Of a DNA stretch of 64,000 nucleotides, positions 8,064 through 16,217 are shown piece by piece. The stretch lies in NCBI RefSeq assembly GCF_001050275.1, contig NZ_BBYA01000012.1, positions 124,001-188,000 on the forward strand, in the 5' to 3' direction. The translations under genes were made by a program, and so were the position numbers. The DNA comes from Leptolinea tardivitalis. Its GTDB lineage: Bacteria; Chloroflexota; Anaerolineae; Anaerolineales; Anaerolineaceae. Under the pieces are notes generated by a model. The model saw nothing but the letters and a program-made list of their open reading frames with translations, did no database searches and was not told the origin of the DNA. Numbering within the stretch: the first letter of the stretch is position 1; each line of letters starts with the position of its first letter.

Positions 8064-8082
8064 GGAAACCTGTAAAAACCTC

Positions 8083-9369
8083 CTACCTTCTTGTAAGTAT
8101 TTCAAATGCTTCCGAAACCGTTGACGCTTGCATCAGGGCATTTCTGCGCAAAGGATCGGAAAGCACATCGGCGATATCTTTCAATGCCTCTACATGTTGA
8201 TTGGTATCAACCGCTGCAATGGCAATCAGCAGACGGACGGGATCATTTTCGGAATTACCAAATGGAAGCGGCGGTTGCAGGGTGACCAGGGCAAGCGCCG
8301 GTTTGATTACACCCTCAGATGGAAGCGCATGAGCGACGGCAATTCCAGGTGAAACCACAAAATACGGGCCAAGCTGCCGGGCTGTATTCACCATCGCCTG
8401 CCCGTAGCGTTCCTCTGTTGCTCCACTGGCTTGCAGCAACCGCCCGGCCTGCAAAACAGCCTCACTCCAACTGGTGGTGTGATAGTTGACGCAGATGCGT
8501 TCAACCGGTAGAAATTCTGCCAGCCGGCTTGTACCCTGCATTCGGGAAACTGGCCTTGTGGGGGCTTCAGAAGAGGCTTGCCGGGCATTCAGGTTGGCGG
8601 TACGTCCAAGCATGGAATAGAAGGACTCATTTTGTGCGCGCCGTGTGGTGGTTTTCAGCCGGAATCGGTCAGGTCGGAACCAGGCCAAACCGGTTTCCAC
8701 TTTATTTCCAGAATCATCATACAGGATTGACTCGGTGAATAATACCGGATCGCCAATTTTCAATCCTAAAAGTGAAGCCACCGAGGTAGTGGCCCGGGCA
8801 ACAGAAATGGTATTGTTGGTCCATTCCAGTATGATGCCGTAACGCCGTTCCACAGTTTCCACCATGCCGACATGAGTGAAATCTTCACCAACCAGCCCAC
8901 CAAAGCGGGAAGCTGGGAAGAAAGATTCTTGAACTACCAGTGGTTCGCCCCTCACAGAACGCAGCCGCTTAAGGTAGAACACGGCTTCCGCCGGTGACAG
9001 GTCAAGCAACTGAGCCTGTTTATCTGGGGCAGGCATAATACGTTGTTCCAGAACTTCGGTGGTGAAGGGAATACCCAGCAGCATGAGATCCTGATAAACA
9101 CTTAACCGGCCGGCAAAAGCCTGGTCTGGTTCAGGGCGACCGACAAAGGTACCCTTCCCGTGAATTTGCACAACCAGCCCTTTTTCTATCAGGGTGGAAA
9201 TGGCTTTCCGCAGCGAGCCGCGACTTACCCCCAGCGATTGAGCCAGTTCCACTTCACCGGGAAATTTGAATTCAGTCTGCCATTCGCCGGAATTAATCTT
9301 GGTTTCCATCCAACTGGCGAGCTGACTATAAATCGGTTGACTGCTTGTCCGATCTACTTCAAAATGCAT
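8083..9369 (-). CDS. GntR-UTRA transcription regulator fused to a PTS EIIA domain
   Basis: 428 residues, longer than ordinary GntR/HutC regulators (about 240). Residues 1-75 are a GntR winged helix (LAQSLGVSRGSLRKAISTLIEKGLVV, GKGTFVGR). Residues about 90-245 form a UTRA effector domain (VVQESFFPASRF, SVARATTSVASLLGL). After a short linker, residues about 285-428 are a complete EIIA type 2 domain with the phosphorylatable H347 retained in GIAVAHALPSEGV. PRD-type activators with EIIA domains are known (MtlR, LicR), but a GntR-UTRA-EIIA order is unusual to me. It is the first gene of the PTS operon, so it probably controls its own operon according to sugar flux. Confidence 0.88.
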   Translation of the reverse strand: MHFEVDRTSSQPIYSQLASWMETKINSGEWQTEFKFPGEVELAQSLGVSRGSLRKAISTLIEKGLVVQIHGKGTFVGRPEPDQAFAGRLSVYQDLMLLGIPFTTEVLEQRIMPAPDKQAQLLDLSPAEAVFYLKRLRSVRGEPLVVQESFFPASRFGGLVGEDFTHVGMVETVERRYGIILEWTNNTISVARATTSVASLLGLKIGDPVLFTESILYDDSGNKVETGLAWFRPDRFRLKTTTRRAQNESFYSMLGRTANLNARQASSEAPTRPVSRMQGTSRLAEFLPVERICVNYHTTSWSEAVLQAGRLLQASGATEERYGQAMVNTARQLGPYFVVSPGIAVAHALPSEGVIKPALALVTLQPPLPFGNSENDPVRLLIAIAAVDTNQHVEALKDIADVLSDPLRRNALMQASTVSEAFEILTRR

Positions 9370-9384
9370 GTGAATCGTTGTCCT

Positions 9385-9404
9385 TATAGAGAGGTATATA
9401 GAGG
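9385..9404. repeat. Adjacent 10-bp direct repeats, candidate GntR operator
   Basis: TATAGAGAGG is followed at once by TATATAGAGG, and a TATATA element returns at about 9409-9414. The block lies 15-45 bp upstream of the regulator start, where autoregulatory GntR sites usually lie. It could equally be an AT-rich promoter element. Confidence 0.35.
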
Positions 9405-9488
9405 ATCATATATAAATTAACATTTAATTAATACAAAGTCAACTACTTTTCTGTGATTGTGATAAAGGACACTGATTTTTAGTGATGT

Positions 9489-9518
9489 TTGAACAAATTC
9501 AAACGATCATGTTAAAAT
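9489..9518 (+). promoter_or_regulatory. Sigma-70-type promoter giving a leaderless transcript
   Basis: TTGAAC and TAAAAT are 18 bp apart. The expected start, about 7 bases after the -10 box, falls on the A of the ATG at 9525, and no ribosome binding site is seen. Confidence 0.55.
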
Positions 9519-9524
9519 TTGCCC

Positions 9525-10058
9525 ATGGATAAGCCCTGTCTGATAGCTATGGCCGGTCTCCCCGGTTCAGGAAAAAGTGCCCTGGCAGCCCGTTTGTCCG
9601 TTGCTCTACCGGCAGTCATTTTGAACAAAGATACTGTGCGTGCCGCCCTGTTCCCACCGCAGGAAATCGAATACTCTTCTGCTCAGGATGATTTTGTGCT
9701 TTCACTGATCTATCAGACGGCCGCCTATTTAATCCATAAAGGCCGGCATGTCATCATTGACGGCCGCCCTTTTGTTCGCAGAGAACAACGCATCGAGCTT
9801 ATGCGGGCAGCTGCGACTGCTGGAGCCGACCTGCGTATCATCCTGTGCACCGCCCCGGATGACGTCGTTCGGCTGAGGCTTGAAAAAGATGCAGCGGCTG
9901 GCACGCACCCGGCCGCTGACAGGGATTTCAACCTCTACTTACGAAAGAAAGCCGAGATGGAGCCATTTGATGAAGAGCCCCACCTCGAATTGGACACAAA
10001 TGACAGTCTGGATACATTGACCCACCAGGTGCTGGACTGGTTGAACATCAAAATATAA
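9525..10058 (+). CDS. P-loop kinase-like ATPase
   Basis: 177 residues. A Walker A motif, GLPGSGKS, follows the first strand, and IIDGRPF is Walker B-like. The layout matches the AAA_33/zeta-toxin/gluconate-kinase group of small ATP-dependent kinases that phosphorylate sugars, nucleotides or nucleotide sugars; the exact substrate is unknown. The ATG at 9525 was chosen over an upstream TTG because a promoter places transcription start at that ATG. It is the first plus-strand gene after the divergent PTS operon. Confidence 0.75.
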   Translation: MDKPCLIAMAGLPGSGKSALAARLSVALPAVILNKDTVRAALFPPQEIEYSSAQDDFVLSLIYQTAAYLIHKGRHVIIDGRPFVRREQRIELMRAAATAGADLRIILCTAPDDVVRLRLEKDAAAGTHPAADRDFNLYLRKKAEMEPFDEEPHLELDTNDSLDTLTHQVLDWLNIKI

Positions 10059-10131
10059 CGCCTATACGCATAGCTTTTAACCTTATACTTCTCATTCCTT
10101 TACACGGGGTCTCCCTTTACAATGACGATAC

Positions 10132-10794
10132 ATGCGAGAGATTCCGTTATTCCCCCTCAATACCGTTCTTTTCCCCGGTGTACCGCTGCATTTATTCATT
10201 TTTGAAGACCGTTATAAACTCATGCTGCGGAATGCACTGACGGACGACGGCCTGCTGGGTATTGTCCTCATCCATCAGGGGCTCGAAGCCCTCGGCCCCC
10301 TGCCAGAACCGTACCGGGTGGGTACCCTGGCCCGTATTACAGAACAGGAAATTCTGCCGGATGGATGCATGAACGTCACCGTAGTCGGTCTGGACCGTTT
10401 TCGCATTCTATCCATAACAACTGATACCCTGCCCTATCTAACCGCCATCGTGGAAACCTATCCTTTTGGCACTCCGCACCTGTTGCAGGTGCATCGTCAG
10501 GCGCGCCAACTGGCGGTTAATTTATTACATTATCTGAAGGAAATTAATCCGAAAGAATTCTATGCCGCCAACCTGAAAGAGCTTAATCCACCGGAAGATC
10601 CGATGAGTCTCGTTTTTCTGGCAGCTGCATTGCTGCAGATTCCTCCACATGAAAAACAACCCATCCTTGAGGCCGAATCTATCAGTGAGATGATGGTTAT
10701 GGTGGAACGTTTGTACCGGCGGGAAAATGGACTGATGCGCACGATTAACGCTGCCGGCGACCTGCCCGCCCGCCGGGCAGCCTGGTTGAATTGA
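10132..10794 (+). CDS. Lon N-terminal (LON/PUA-like) domain protein
   Basis: 220 residues. The N terminus IPLFPLNTVLFPGVPLHLFIFEDRY is typical of the Lon protease substrate-recognition domain; the ATPase and peptidase domains are absent. The C-terminal third (LVFLAAALLQIPPHEKQPILE) is the helical part of stand-alone LON proteins. Such proteins (YcaP/cereblon-like fold) are widespread but poorly characterised. A TACAAT box ends 9 bases before the ATG and no ribosome site is seen, again suggesting a short or absent leader. An imperfect hairpin (about 10813-10837) separates it from the convergent gene. Confidence 0.85.
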   Translation: MREIPLFPLNTVLFPGVPLHLFIFEDRYKLMLRNALTDDGLLGIVLIHQGLEALGPLPEPYRVGTLARITEQEILPDGCMNVTVVGLDRFRILSITTDTLPYLTAIVETYPFGTPHLLQVHRQARQLAVNLLHYLKEINPKEFYAANLKELNPPEDPMSLVFLAAALLQIPPHEKQPILEAESISEMMVMVERLYRRENGLMRTINAAGDLPARRAAWLN

Positions 10795-10838
10795 CCGCAA
10801 CGCCGATTAAAGCGGATCTGTCCCGCAGACCGGATCCA

Positions 10839-13800
10839 TTATTCTTCTTTAAACTGGCTGGCATCGATGTGAACAAATCGTTCCACCGGTATGGACATGG
10901 GTGCCACGAAATAGCCGGAAACATACGGTTTAACCAGTATGTATGACTTGCTGTGTGTCAGGAATATCGCCGGTACATCATTGACGATGATCTTTTCAGC
11001 CTCACTGTAAAGGTCTATCCGTTTTGTCACATCTTTTTCTAACCGGGCTTCTTCTAACAGGCTGTCGAGCTTGGGGTTGGCATAATGACTGCGGTTCATT
11101 TCATTCCCTGAATGGAAGAGGACATCAGCAAAATTCTCGGGATCGGGGTAATCGGCGCACCAGCTTTCAGTGATCAACTGGCCATGATTGCCCGAATCGA
11201 GTACTTCCTGATAGTAATCAGGATCAATATTCTGCACAGTAATATGGACTCCCAGATTCTCTTCCCACATTTGCACCATGGCAGCTACCCCTTCTGAAAC
11301 GGAATTGCCGTAATCAGAACGAGATAGGATAACATCAGGGAAATCACCCTGGCCGTATTTGGAGGACTTAATTAATTCACGGGCTTTCGCCGGGTTGAAT
11401 TCGAGACCCTTAAAGTTTTTATCAAAACCTGGCAGAGCTGGTGGATACAGGCCGTTGGCTTTGAGTGAACCACCATCATCAATTACCTTTACATAGCGGT
11501 CTTTGTCCAGCGACATGGCAAAAGCCTGACGCACTTTCACATCATCAAATGGCGGCTGGTTCACATCCACTGTGATATACCCGGTGCACATATTGACATT
11601 GCTCTTCAATTGTTTGCTTAATGGCTCAGTGGGGTCAGTAAAGCGCATCAGATCATTATATGAAACACCGGCTACATCGATCTGTCCCTGTTCATAAAGT
11701 TGAAGGCTGGTGCCCTGGTAGAGCCTCACCAGAATGGCTTTTATCCCCGGCTTTTTGCCATAGAAGGGGTCAAAACGTTCATAGAGGATTTCAGATCGAG
11801 AGAGCCATCTCGCCAGGCGGAAAGGTCCGGTACCGTTGGGCGTCATGTACCATTTGCCGCCTTTTTCTACGTTTTCTTTATCCACTATGTAACTGGTGGG
11901 ATACGTCAGCTTGAGCAGAAAATATGGAACAGGTTTTTCCAGCGTTACCTGCAGAGTATGTGCATCGATGATTTTCAGCCCGCTGATATGATCTGCTTTG
12001 CCGGTATGCCTTTCACGCATGCCAAGAATATCGCCCATATACGTCATCACTGTATCAGAAGCCGTAGCCGGGTCTGCCGCCCGCTCCCAGGAATACACTA
12101 CATCAGCCGCCGTGACCGGTCGCATATTATGAAAAACGGCTTTTGGCGACAGGTGGAATGTGTATACCAGACCGTCATCCGAAACATCCCAGCTTTCCGC
12201 CAGGTCGGGCGTCAGATTCATGCTGGCATCGTAATTAACCAGGCCTGAGAAAACCAGGTAAAAACCACCCGAACTACGGGCTGTGGCCGGGTCGTTCTCC
12301 GCCGGGTTGTCGGTTTCACCGCCATCCAGAACCAGCAATTCATCCCGACTGTATCCACTGATAACCGGTGCGGTCACATTCAAGGATGTACTCAGGTCAT
12401 TGATTTCTTCTTCGTAATAGTCATAATTGCCGGTGGAAGAATAAAGCAGGAAAGAGATCACCGAAGTGTATCCTTTCACAGTCACAATCCGAATGCGCAG
12501 CGGCATCTGATCTTCCGGGGTTTTGGCTTCAGAAACAGTCAACCAGGCCGGCCGGCCGTTATCCATACGAATCATGGAATCCGTAATATGAGCAATATCT
12601 TTAAGCCCTTCCATTTCGGTGCTGCGCACTTTGTGGGCAATCTCTTTCAGCGATTCCCCTTCGCGCAATGGATTGGAAAACAGATGCCCGATCACTTCGT
12701 TATCACCGATGACCAGTTTGAAATGATACACCGCGCTGACCTTTGAGGTATCAATTTTCGCATTTGACGGAATATCCAGGCTGACTCCAATCGAAGGGTC
12801 AGTATATACATTGATATCAGTCTGTACGGGTGGCGAATACGGTGTGGCTGTGGGAACAGGTGGATAGTCTTCCGACGGATTGGCCGCCTGCACCGGTCGG
12901 ACGGAAACAATCGAGGATATAAGGATCAGAATAACAAAGGATGAGATCAGATTCTTTTTTCTATTCGTAGAACGGACAAGGAAAAAGGTCACCAATCCGG
13001 CAACGAGTGCACCTGCCAGAATAAACCAGATGACGTTTGAACTCTGATTTTTACCCGCCGGTGTTTCGAGTGGAATAGGTGTAATGGGGATTGAAGTGGT
13101 CGTGGCAGCGGGTTCGACCTTGCCACCGACAGGATGCATGGTGGGGATTTCCGTCGGCGTGCCGGATGTGCCTGAGTTTTCCGTCTCCTCTCTGGGCGGC
13201 AGGTTGTTTGCCTTACGCCATTCATTTTCAAAACCGGTCAGGTCAAATCCATATACTTCCTTAAGAGAATCATCAATCGTTTCCCCTTTTGCCAGGGTTT
13301 TCAACAGTCGATTAATTTTCTCCCGACCGTATGTTTCTAGCAGGTAATTCACCATGTAGTAAGACTGGCTGTAGGATATATCGGCTTTTTCAGAATCTTC
13401 TGAAAAGCTGGCAGAGAGCACATGGAAGGAAAGCAGGTTGTCTTCTTCTTTAGCCTGTTCAAACTGACTGACTGTATTGGCATCGGGGCTGCCTTCCCCA
13501 TAGACAGCCAGTCCCTCCTCCAACCAGGTGGGAGTCGTCCAGAAACAGGTGAAAGTGTAATCTCCCACAAGTACATGGGTCAATTCATGTGCTTCGGTTC
13601 GTCTGGTCCAATTCAGGTCCTGACTCTCCATTCCAATGACAATCTTGTTATACGCCGAGAAAGCCATGCCTCCCGTCCAACCGGGTTCGTAGAGGAGGGC
13701 ATCACGCATATCATTTGTATTGGGGTACATGAACAGGTCAACCAGATTGGTGGGCTGCATGCCGGTGTCTTTTTCCAGACGGTCTACCGCATCAGTGGCA

Positions 13801-14276
13801 GTGTTGAGGAAATCCCTGGCCTGATCTTCCGTAATGTTGTAGTAATGCAGCCGAATGGGGTCTTCCTGTTTTATTTGCCAGGGATGAACAGCATCCAGCC
13901 AGGTGACTGTCTGTTTCTCGCTGGAGGTTTCTTTTCCATTTTCGTCTTTTATTTTCCACTGCCACCAGATTTCAGCTCCGGGTGGAAGCGCGCCGCTATT
14001 GCGCATGTCCCATTCCCACGAAGCATCCACCTGTTTTCCGGGTTTAAACGTTGGAATGACCAGAGCTTGCACATCACCGCAGGTACGTTCATCTGTGCCG
14101 TAGATCAGTTCGACATTTGTTATCATTGCCGGACTGGATATTGAGGTGGTGAATGTAATAGAATTGGGAAAATCTGCGTTGGTTTTGTTTCCGGTAAAGA
14201 GCACCTCTGCCGTATCGGGCAATGGTGATGGGTTTAATATCTGCAGAATGGCAGATAGAATCAGAAGAATCCGCAT
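10839..14276 (-). CDS. Secreted gluzincin peptidase fused to ABC-type peptide-binding protein (SBP_bac_5)
   Basis: 1145 residues. The ATG at 14276 has GGGGAGG five bases upstream; a longer in-frame start at 14294 would precede that site. After a short signal-like N terminus, a metallopeptidase domain of the MA clan shows HELTH (about residues 235-239) and the downstream EEGLAVYGEG that supplies the third zinc ligand. A Pro/Thr-rich linker and a membrane span (WFILAGALVAGLVTFFLV) follow. Next comes a second, signal-peptide-like segment (SSFVILILISSIVSV ending VQAA), then a lipoprotein-like domain and a family 5 solute-binding domain (SWDVSDDGLVYTFHLSPKAV). It reads like two genes joined in frame: a wall-side protease plus an oligopeptide receptor. 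No ABC permease genes are adjacent. Confidence 0.8.
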   Translation of the reverse strand: MRILLILSAILQILNPSPLPDTAEVLFTGNKTNADFPNSITFTTSISSPAMITNVELIYGTDERTCGDVQALVIPTFKPGKQVDASWEWDMRNSGALPPGAEIWWQWKIKDENGKETSSEKQTVTWLDAVHPWQIKQEDPIRLHYYNITEDQARDFLNTATDAVDRLEKDTGMQPTNLVDLFMYPNTNDMRDALLYEPGWTGGMAFSAYNKIVIGMESQDLNWTRRTEAHELTHVLVGDYTFTCFWTTPTWLEEGLAVYGEGSPDANTVSQFEQAKEEDNLLSFHVLSASFSEDSEKADISYSQSYYMVNYLLETYGREKINRLLKTLAKGETIDDSLKEVYGFDLTGFENEWRKANNLPPREETENSGTSGTPTEIPTMHPVGGKVEPAATTTSIPITPIPLETPAGKNQSSNVIWFILAGALVAGLVTFFLVRSTNRKKNLISSFVILILISSIVSVRPVQAANPSEDYPPVPTATPYSPPVQTDINVYTDPSIGVSLDIPSNAKIDTSKVSAVYHFKLVIGDNEVIGHLFSNPLREGESLKEIAHKVRSTEMEGLKDIAHITDSMIRMDNGRPAWLTVSEAKTPEDQMPLRIRIVTVKGYTSVISFLLYSSTGNYDYYEEEINDLSTSLNVTAPVISGYSRDELLVLDGGETDNPAENDPATARSSGGFYLVFSGLVNYDASMNLTPDLAESWDVSDDGLVYTFHLSPKAVFHNMRPVTAADVVYSWERAADPATASDTVMTYMGDILGMRERHTGKADHISGLKIIDAHTLQVTLEKPVPYFLLKLTYPTSYIVDKENVEKGGKWYMTPNGTGPFRLARWLSRSEILYERFDPFYGKKPGIKAILVRLYQGTSLQLYEQGQIDVAGVSYNDLMRFTDPTEPLSKQLKSNVNMCTGYITVDVNQPPFDDVKVRQAFAMSLDKDRYVKVIDDGGSLKANGLYPPALPGFDKNFKGLEFNPAKARELIKSSKYGQGDFPDVILSRSDYGNSVSEGVAAMVQMWEENLGVHITVQNIDPDYYQEVLDSGNHGQLITESWCADYPDPENFADVLFHSGNEMNRSHYANPKLDSLLEEARLEKDVTKRIDLYSEAEKIIVNDVPAIFLTHSKSYILVKPYVSGYFVAPMSIPVERFVHIDASQFKEE

Positions 14277-14480
14277 GAAACCTCCCCGGTCCAACAGCCG
14301 GTGCCGCCGGACTTAATCAATATTAACCGTACTGTCTTATCTCAGGCTGATTGCGCCTGTAGTCTCAATAATAGCAAAATTTGACCAGAAGGTCAGCCGT
14401 GAAGTATCCCTCTGTATCAGGATGAACATACCGAATTTCAGACCGGATGGAATCATCTATACAGAGGAGGTATGCCGGGT

Positions 14481-14499
14481 GCAGGCCAGTTCACCTGCC
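14481..14499 (-). terminator. Weak hairpin after the acyl-AMP ligase gene
   Basis: GCAGG and CCTGC pair around an 8-nt loop immediately after the ligase stop, without a T-run on the minus strand. The rest of 14277-14502 shows no gene. Confidence 0.3.
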
Positions 14500-14502
14500 G
14501 TT

Positions 14503-16182
14503 TTATTTTGACGCCATCTCTTTCAGGTATTTTTCCCTGTTGGCCGGCCGGGCTGTCTTGCCGCTGCTGGTCTTGATGATCCATTTTGCCGGAACAAGGT
14601 ATACATGGCGCAGTGCCACCGCCGAGCCCCTGGTGACTACCCTGCGGATTTCGTTGGCAATTGCTTCTTTTTCAGCCGGATCATCCACATCGACCTCGGA
14701 AACAATCACCACTTCTTCGGTTCCGCTCTCTTCATTGAATACGCCAAAGGCCACCACACGCCCCGGATGGACCCCTTTCACTTCCATGGCCAGGTGTTCG
14801 AGGTCCGCCGGGTAGATATTTTTACCGCCAACAATGATCAGGTCTTTCTTGCGCCCGGTCACATAGAGTTCACCATCTGCCACATAGCCGTAATCCCCGG
14901 TTAAATACCAGCCGTCAATAAAGGCTTTCTTTGTCAGGTCGTCGCGGTGATAGAAACCGGTTAGCATGCAGTCTGATTGAATGCCCACCTCGCCTATTTT
15001 ACGTTCCGGCATGGGCTTGCCGTTTTTATCAAAGATGCGCACCTGCGTGTTGCTGATCGGGCGGCCGCTGGAAAGCATGCGTAAAGCATCGCGTCCATCC
15101 GAAGCCGGGCGGGCTTCCCATTCAGTCTGCACCGCTTCCCGGTCTACAAGATCCACGGTGACAGGAACACCAACGCCCGATTGTGTAACGGCGAATGTGT
15201 TTTCGGCCATGGCGTAACTGGTCACCAGGGCATCTTTTTTCAGACCAAAGGCAGCGAAACGCTCGGCGAATTTTTCATGTGCCAGAATACGCACCGGTTC
15301 AGAACAGTTCGTCACCGCCCGCCAGGAACTCAAGTCGACCCCCTCCAGGTCGCGGTCTCGGATTTTTTCGGCGCAGAAAACATAGGCGAAATTCGGCAGC
15401 CAGCTCAGGGTGCCCCTGTAGCGCGTGACAGATTGCAGCAGCCGATATGGAGCGCGCACCCAGTCAAAGGGAGACATGATCACCAGTTTGATGCCGTAAA
15501 GAATAGGCATGAGATAACAGGCAATCAGCCCCATGTCATGGTAAAGCGGCAGCCAGGAGACAATAACATCGTCTTCCGGATTGACTTTCAGGCGTGCAGA
15601 ATAGGTATCCAACTGGTTGAAAACACTTTTGTGAGAAAGGGCAATCCCCTTTTGCAGGCCGGTTGTGCCGGAGGAATGCTGCAGAAGTACGATTTCTTCC
15701 GGCTGGCGCTGCATTCCGCCCAGGGTGGAGAAATCGGGGTCAACGGGTATGTCCTGCCCGGTGAGGATGACGGCGCGTACCGAGTCACCTTTATGCAGGG
15801 CACTGCGTACTTCTGCCTCGAACTCCGGGAAGGTGACGATGGCCGCCGGCTGCGAGATGTCCACCAGCGAAGCCAGGTCTTCGCGATAGCGCTCCGGAGA
15901 GAGTTTTTCGGTAAGATACGGCAAAATGGACGGGATGGCTCCATGTAGAACCGCACCCCAGTAGGCATACACCAGTTCCACCGAATGCTGCATGATCAAG
16001 ATAACCACTTCACCGGGCTGGATGTTATGTTCCCGGTACAATGACGCCCACCCGGCTGAACCGCGCAGCAGGTCGCGGTAGGATATAGATTGATCCTCTT
16101 TGCCAGCCAGTTGCACCACCAGGCTGGTCCGGTCAGGATGGGTATCGTAATGATTCTTCAAAGTGGTTGTGAAATTTCGCAT
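14503..16182 (-). CDS. Fatty acyl-AMP ligase (FAAL-type, AMP-binding superfamily)
   Basis: 559 residues from the ATG at 16182, which has AAGGACT a few bases upstream. Motifs of the adenylate-forming superfamily: P-loop LLQHSSGTTGLQKG, A4-like SWLPLYHDMGLI, SYAMAENTF, LTGDYGYVADGELYVTGRKKDLIIVGGKNIYP, and a catalytic C-terminal Lys in SSGKTARP. The SWLPLYHDMGL and AMAENT segments are characteristic of FAALs, which load fatty acids as adenylates onto an acyl carrier protein rather than CoA. The ACP gene at 19312 in the same cluster is the natural partner. Stretches of this gene are clearly GC-richer than the two membrane-protein genes next to it. Confidence 0.85.
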   Translation of the reverse strand: MRNFTTTLKNHYDTHPDRTSLVVQLAGKEDQSISYRDLLRGSAGWASLYREHNIQPGEVVILIMQHSVELVYAYWGAVLHGAIPSILPYLTEKLSPERYREDLASLVDISQPAAIVTFPEFEAEVRSALHKGDSVRAVILTGQDIPVDPDFSTLGGMQRQPEEIVLLQHSSGTTGLQKGIALSHKSVFNQLDTYSARLKVNPEDDVIVSWLPLYHDMGLIACYLMPILYGIKLVIMSPFDWVRAPYRLLQSVTRYRGTLSWLPNFAYVFCAEKIRDRDLEGVDLSSWRAVTNCSEPVRILAHEKFAERFAAFGLKKDALVTSYAMAENTFAVTQSGVGVPVTVDLVDREAVQTEWEARPASDGRDALRMLSSGRPISNTQVRIFDKNGKPMPERKIGEVGIQSDCMLTGFYHRDDLTKKAFIDGWYLTGDYGYVADGELYVTGRKKDLIIVGGKNIYPADLEHLAMEVKGVHPGRVVAFGVFNEESGTEEVVIVSEVDVDDPAEKEAIANEIRRVVTRGSAVALRHVYLVPAKWIIKTSSGKTARPANREKYLKEMASK

Positions 16183-16217
16183 AAAGATCAGTCCTTGCCG
16201 TTCAGGAAATGGCATAT

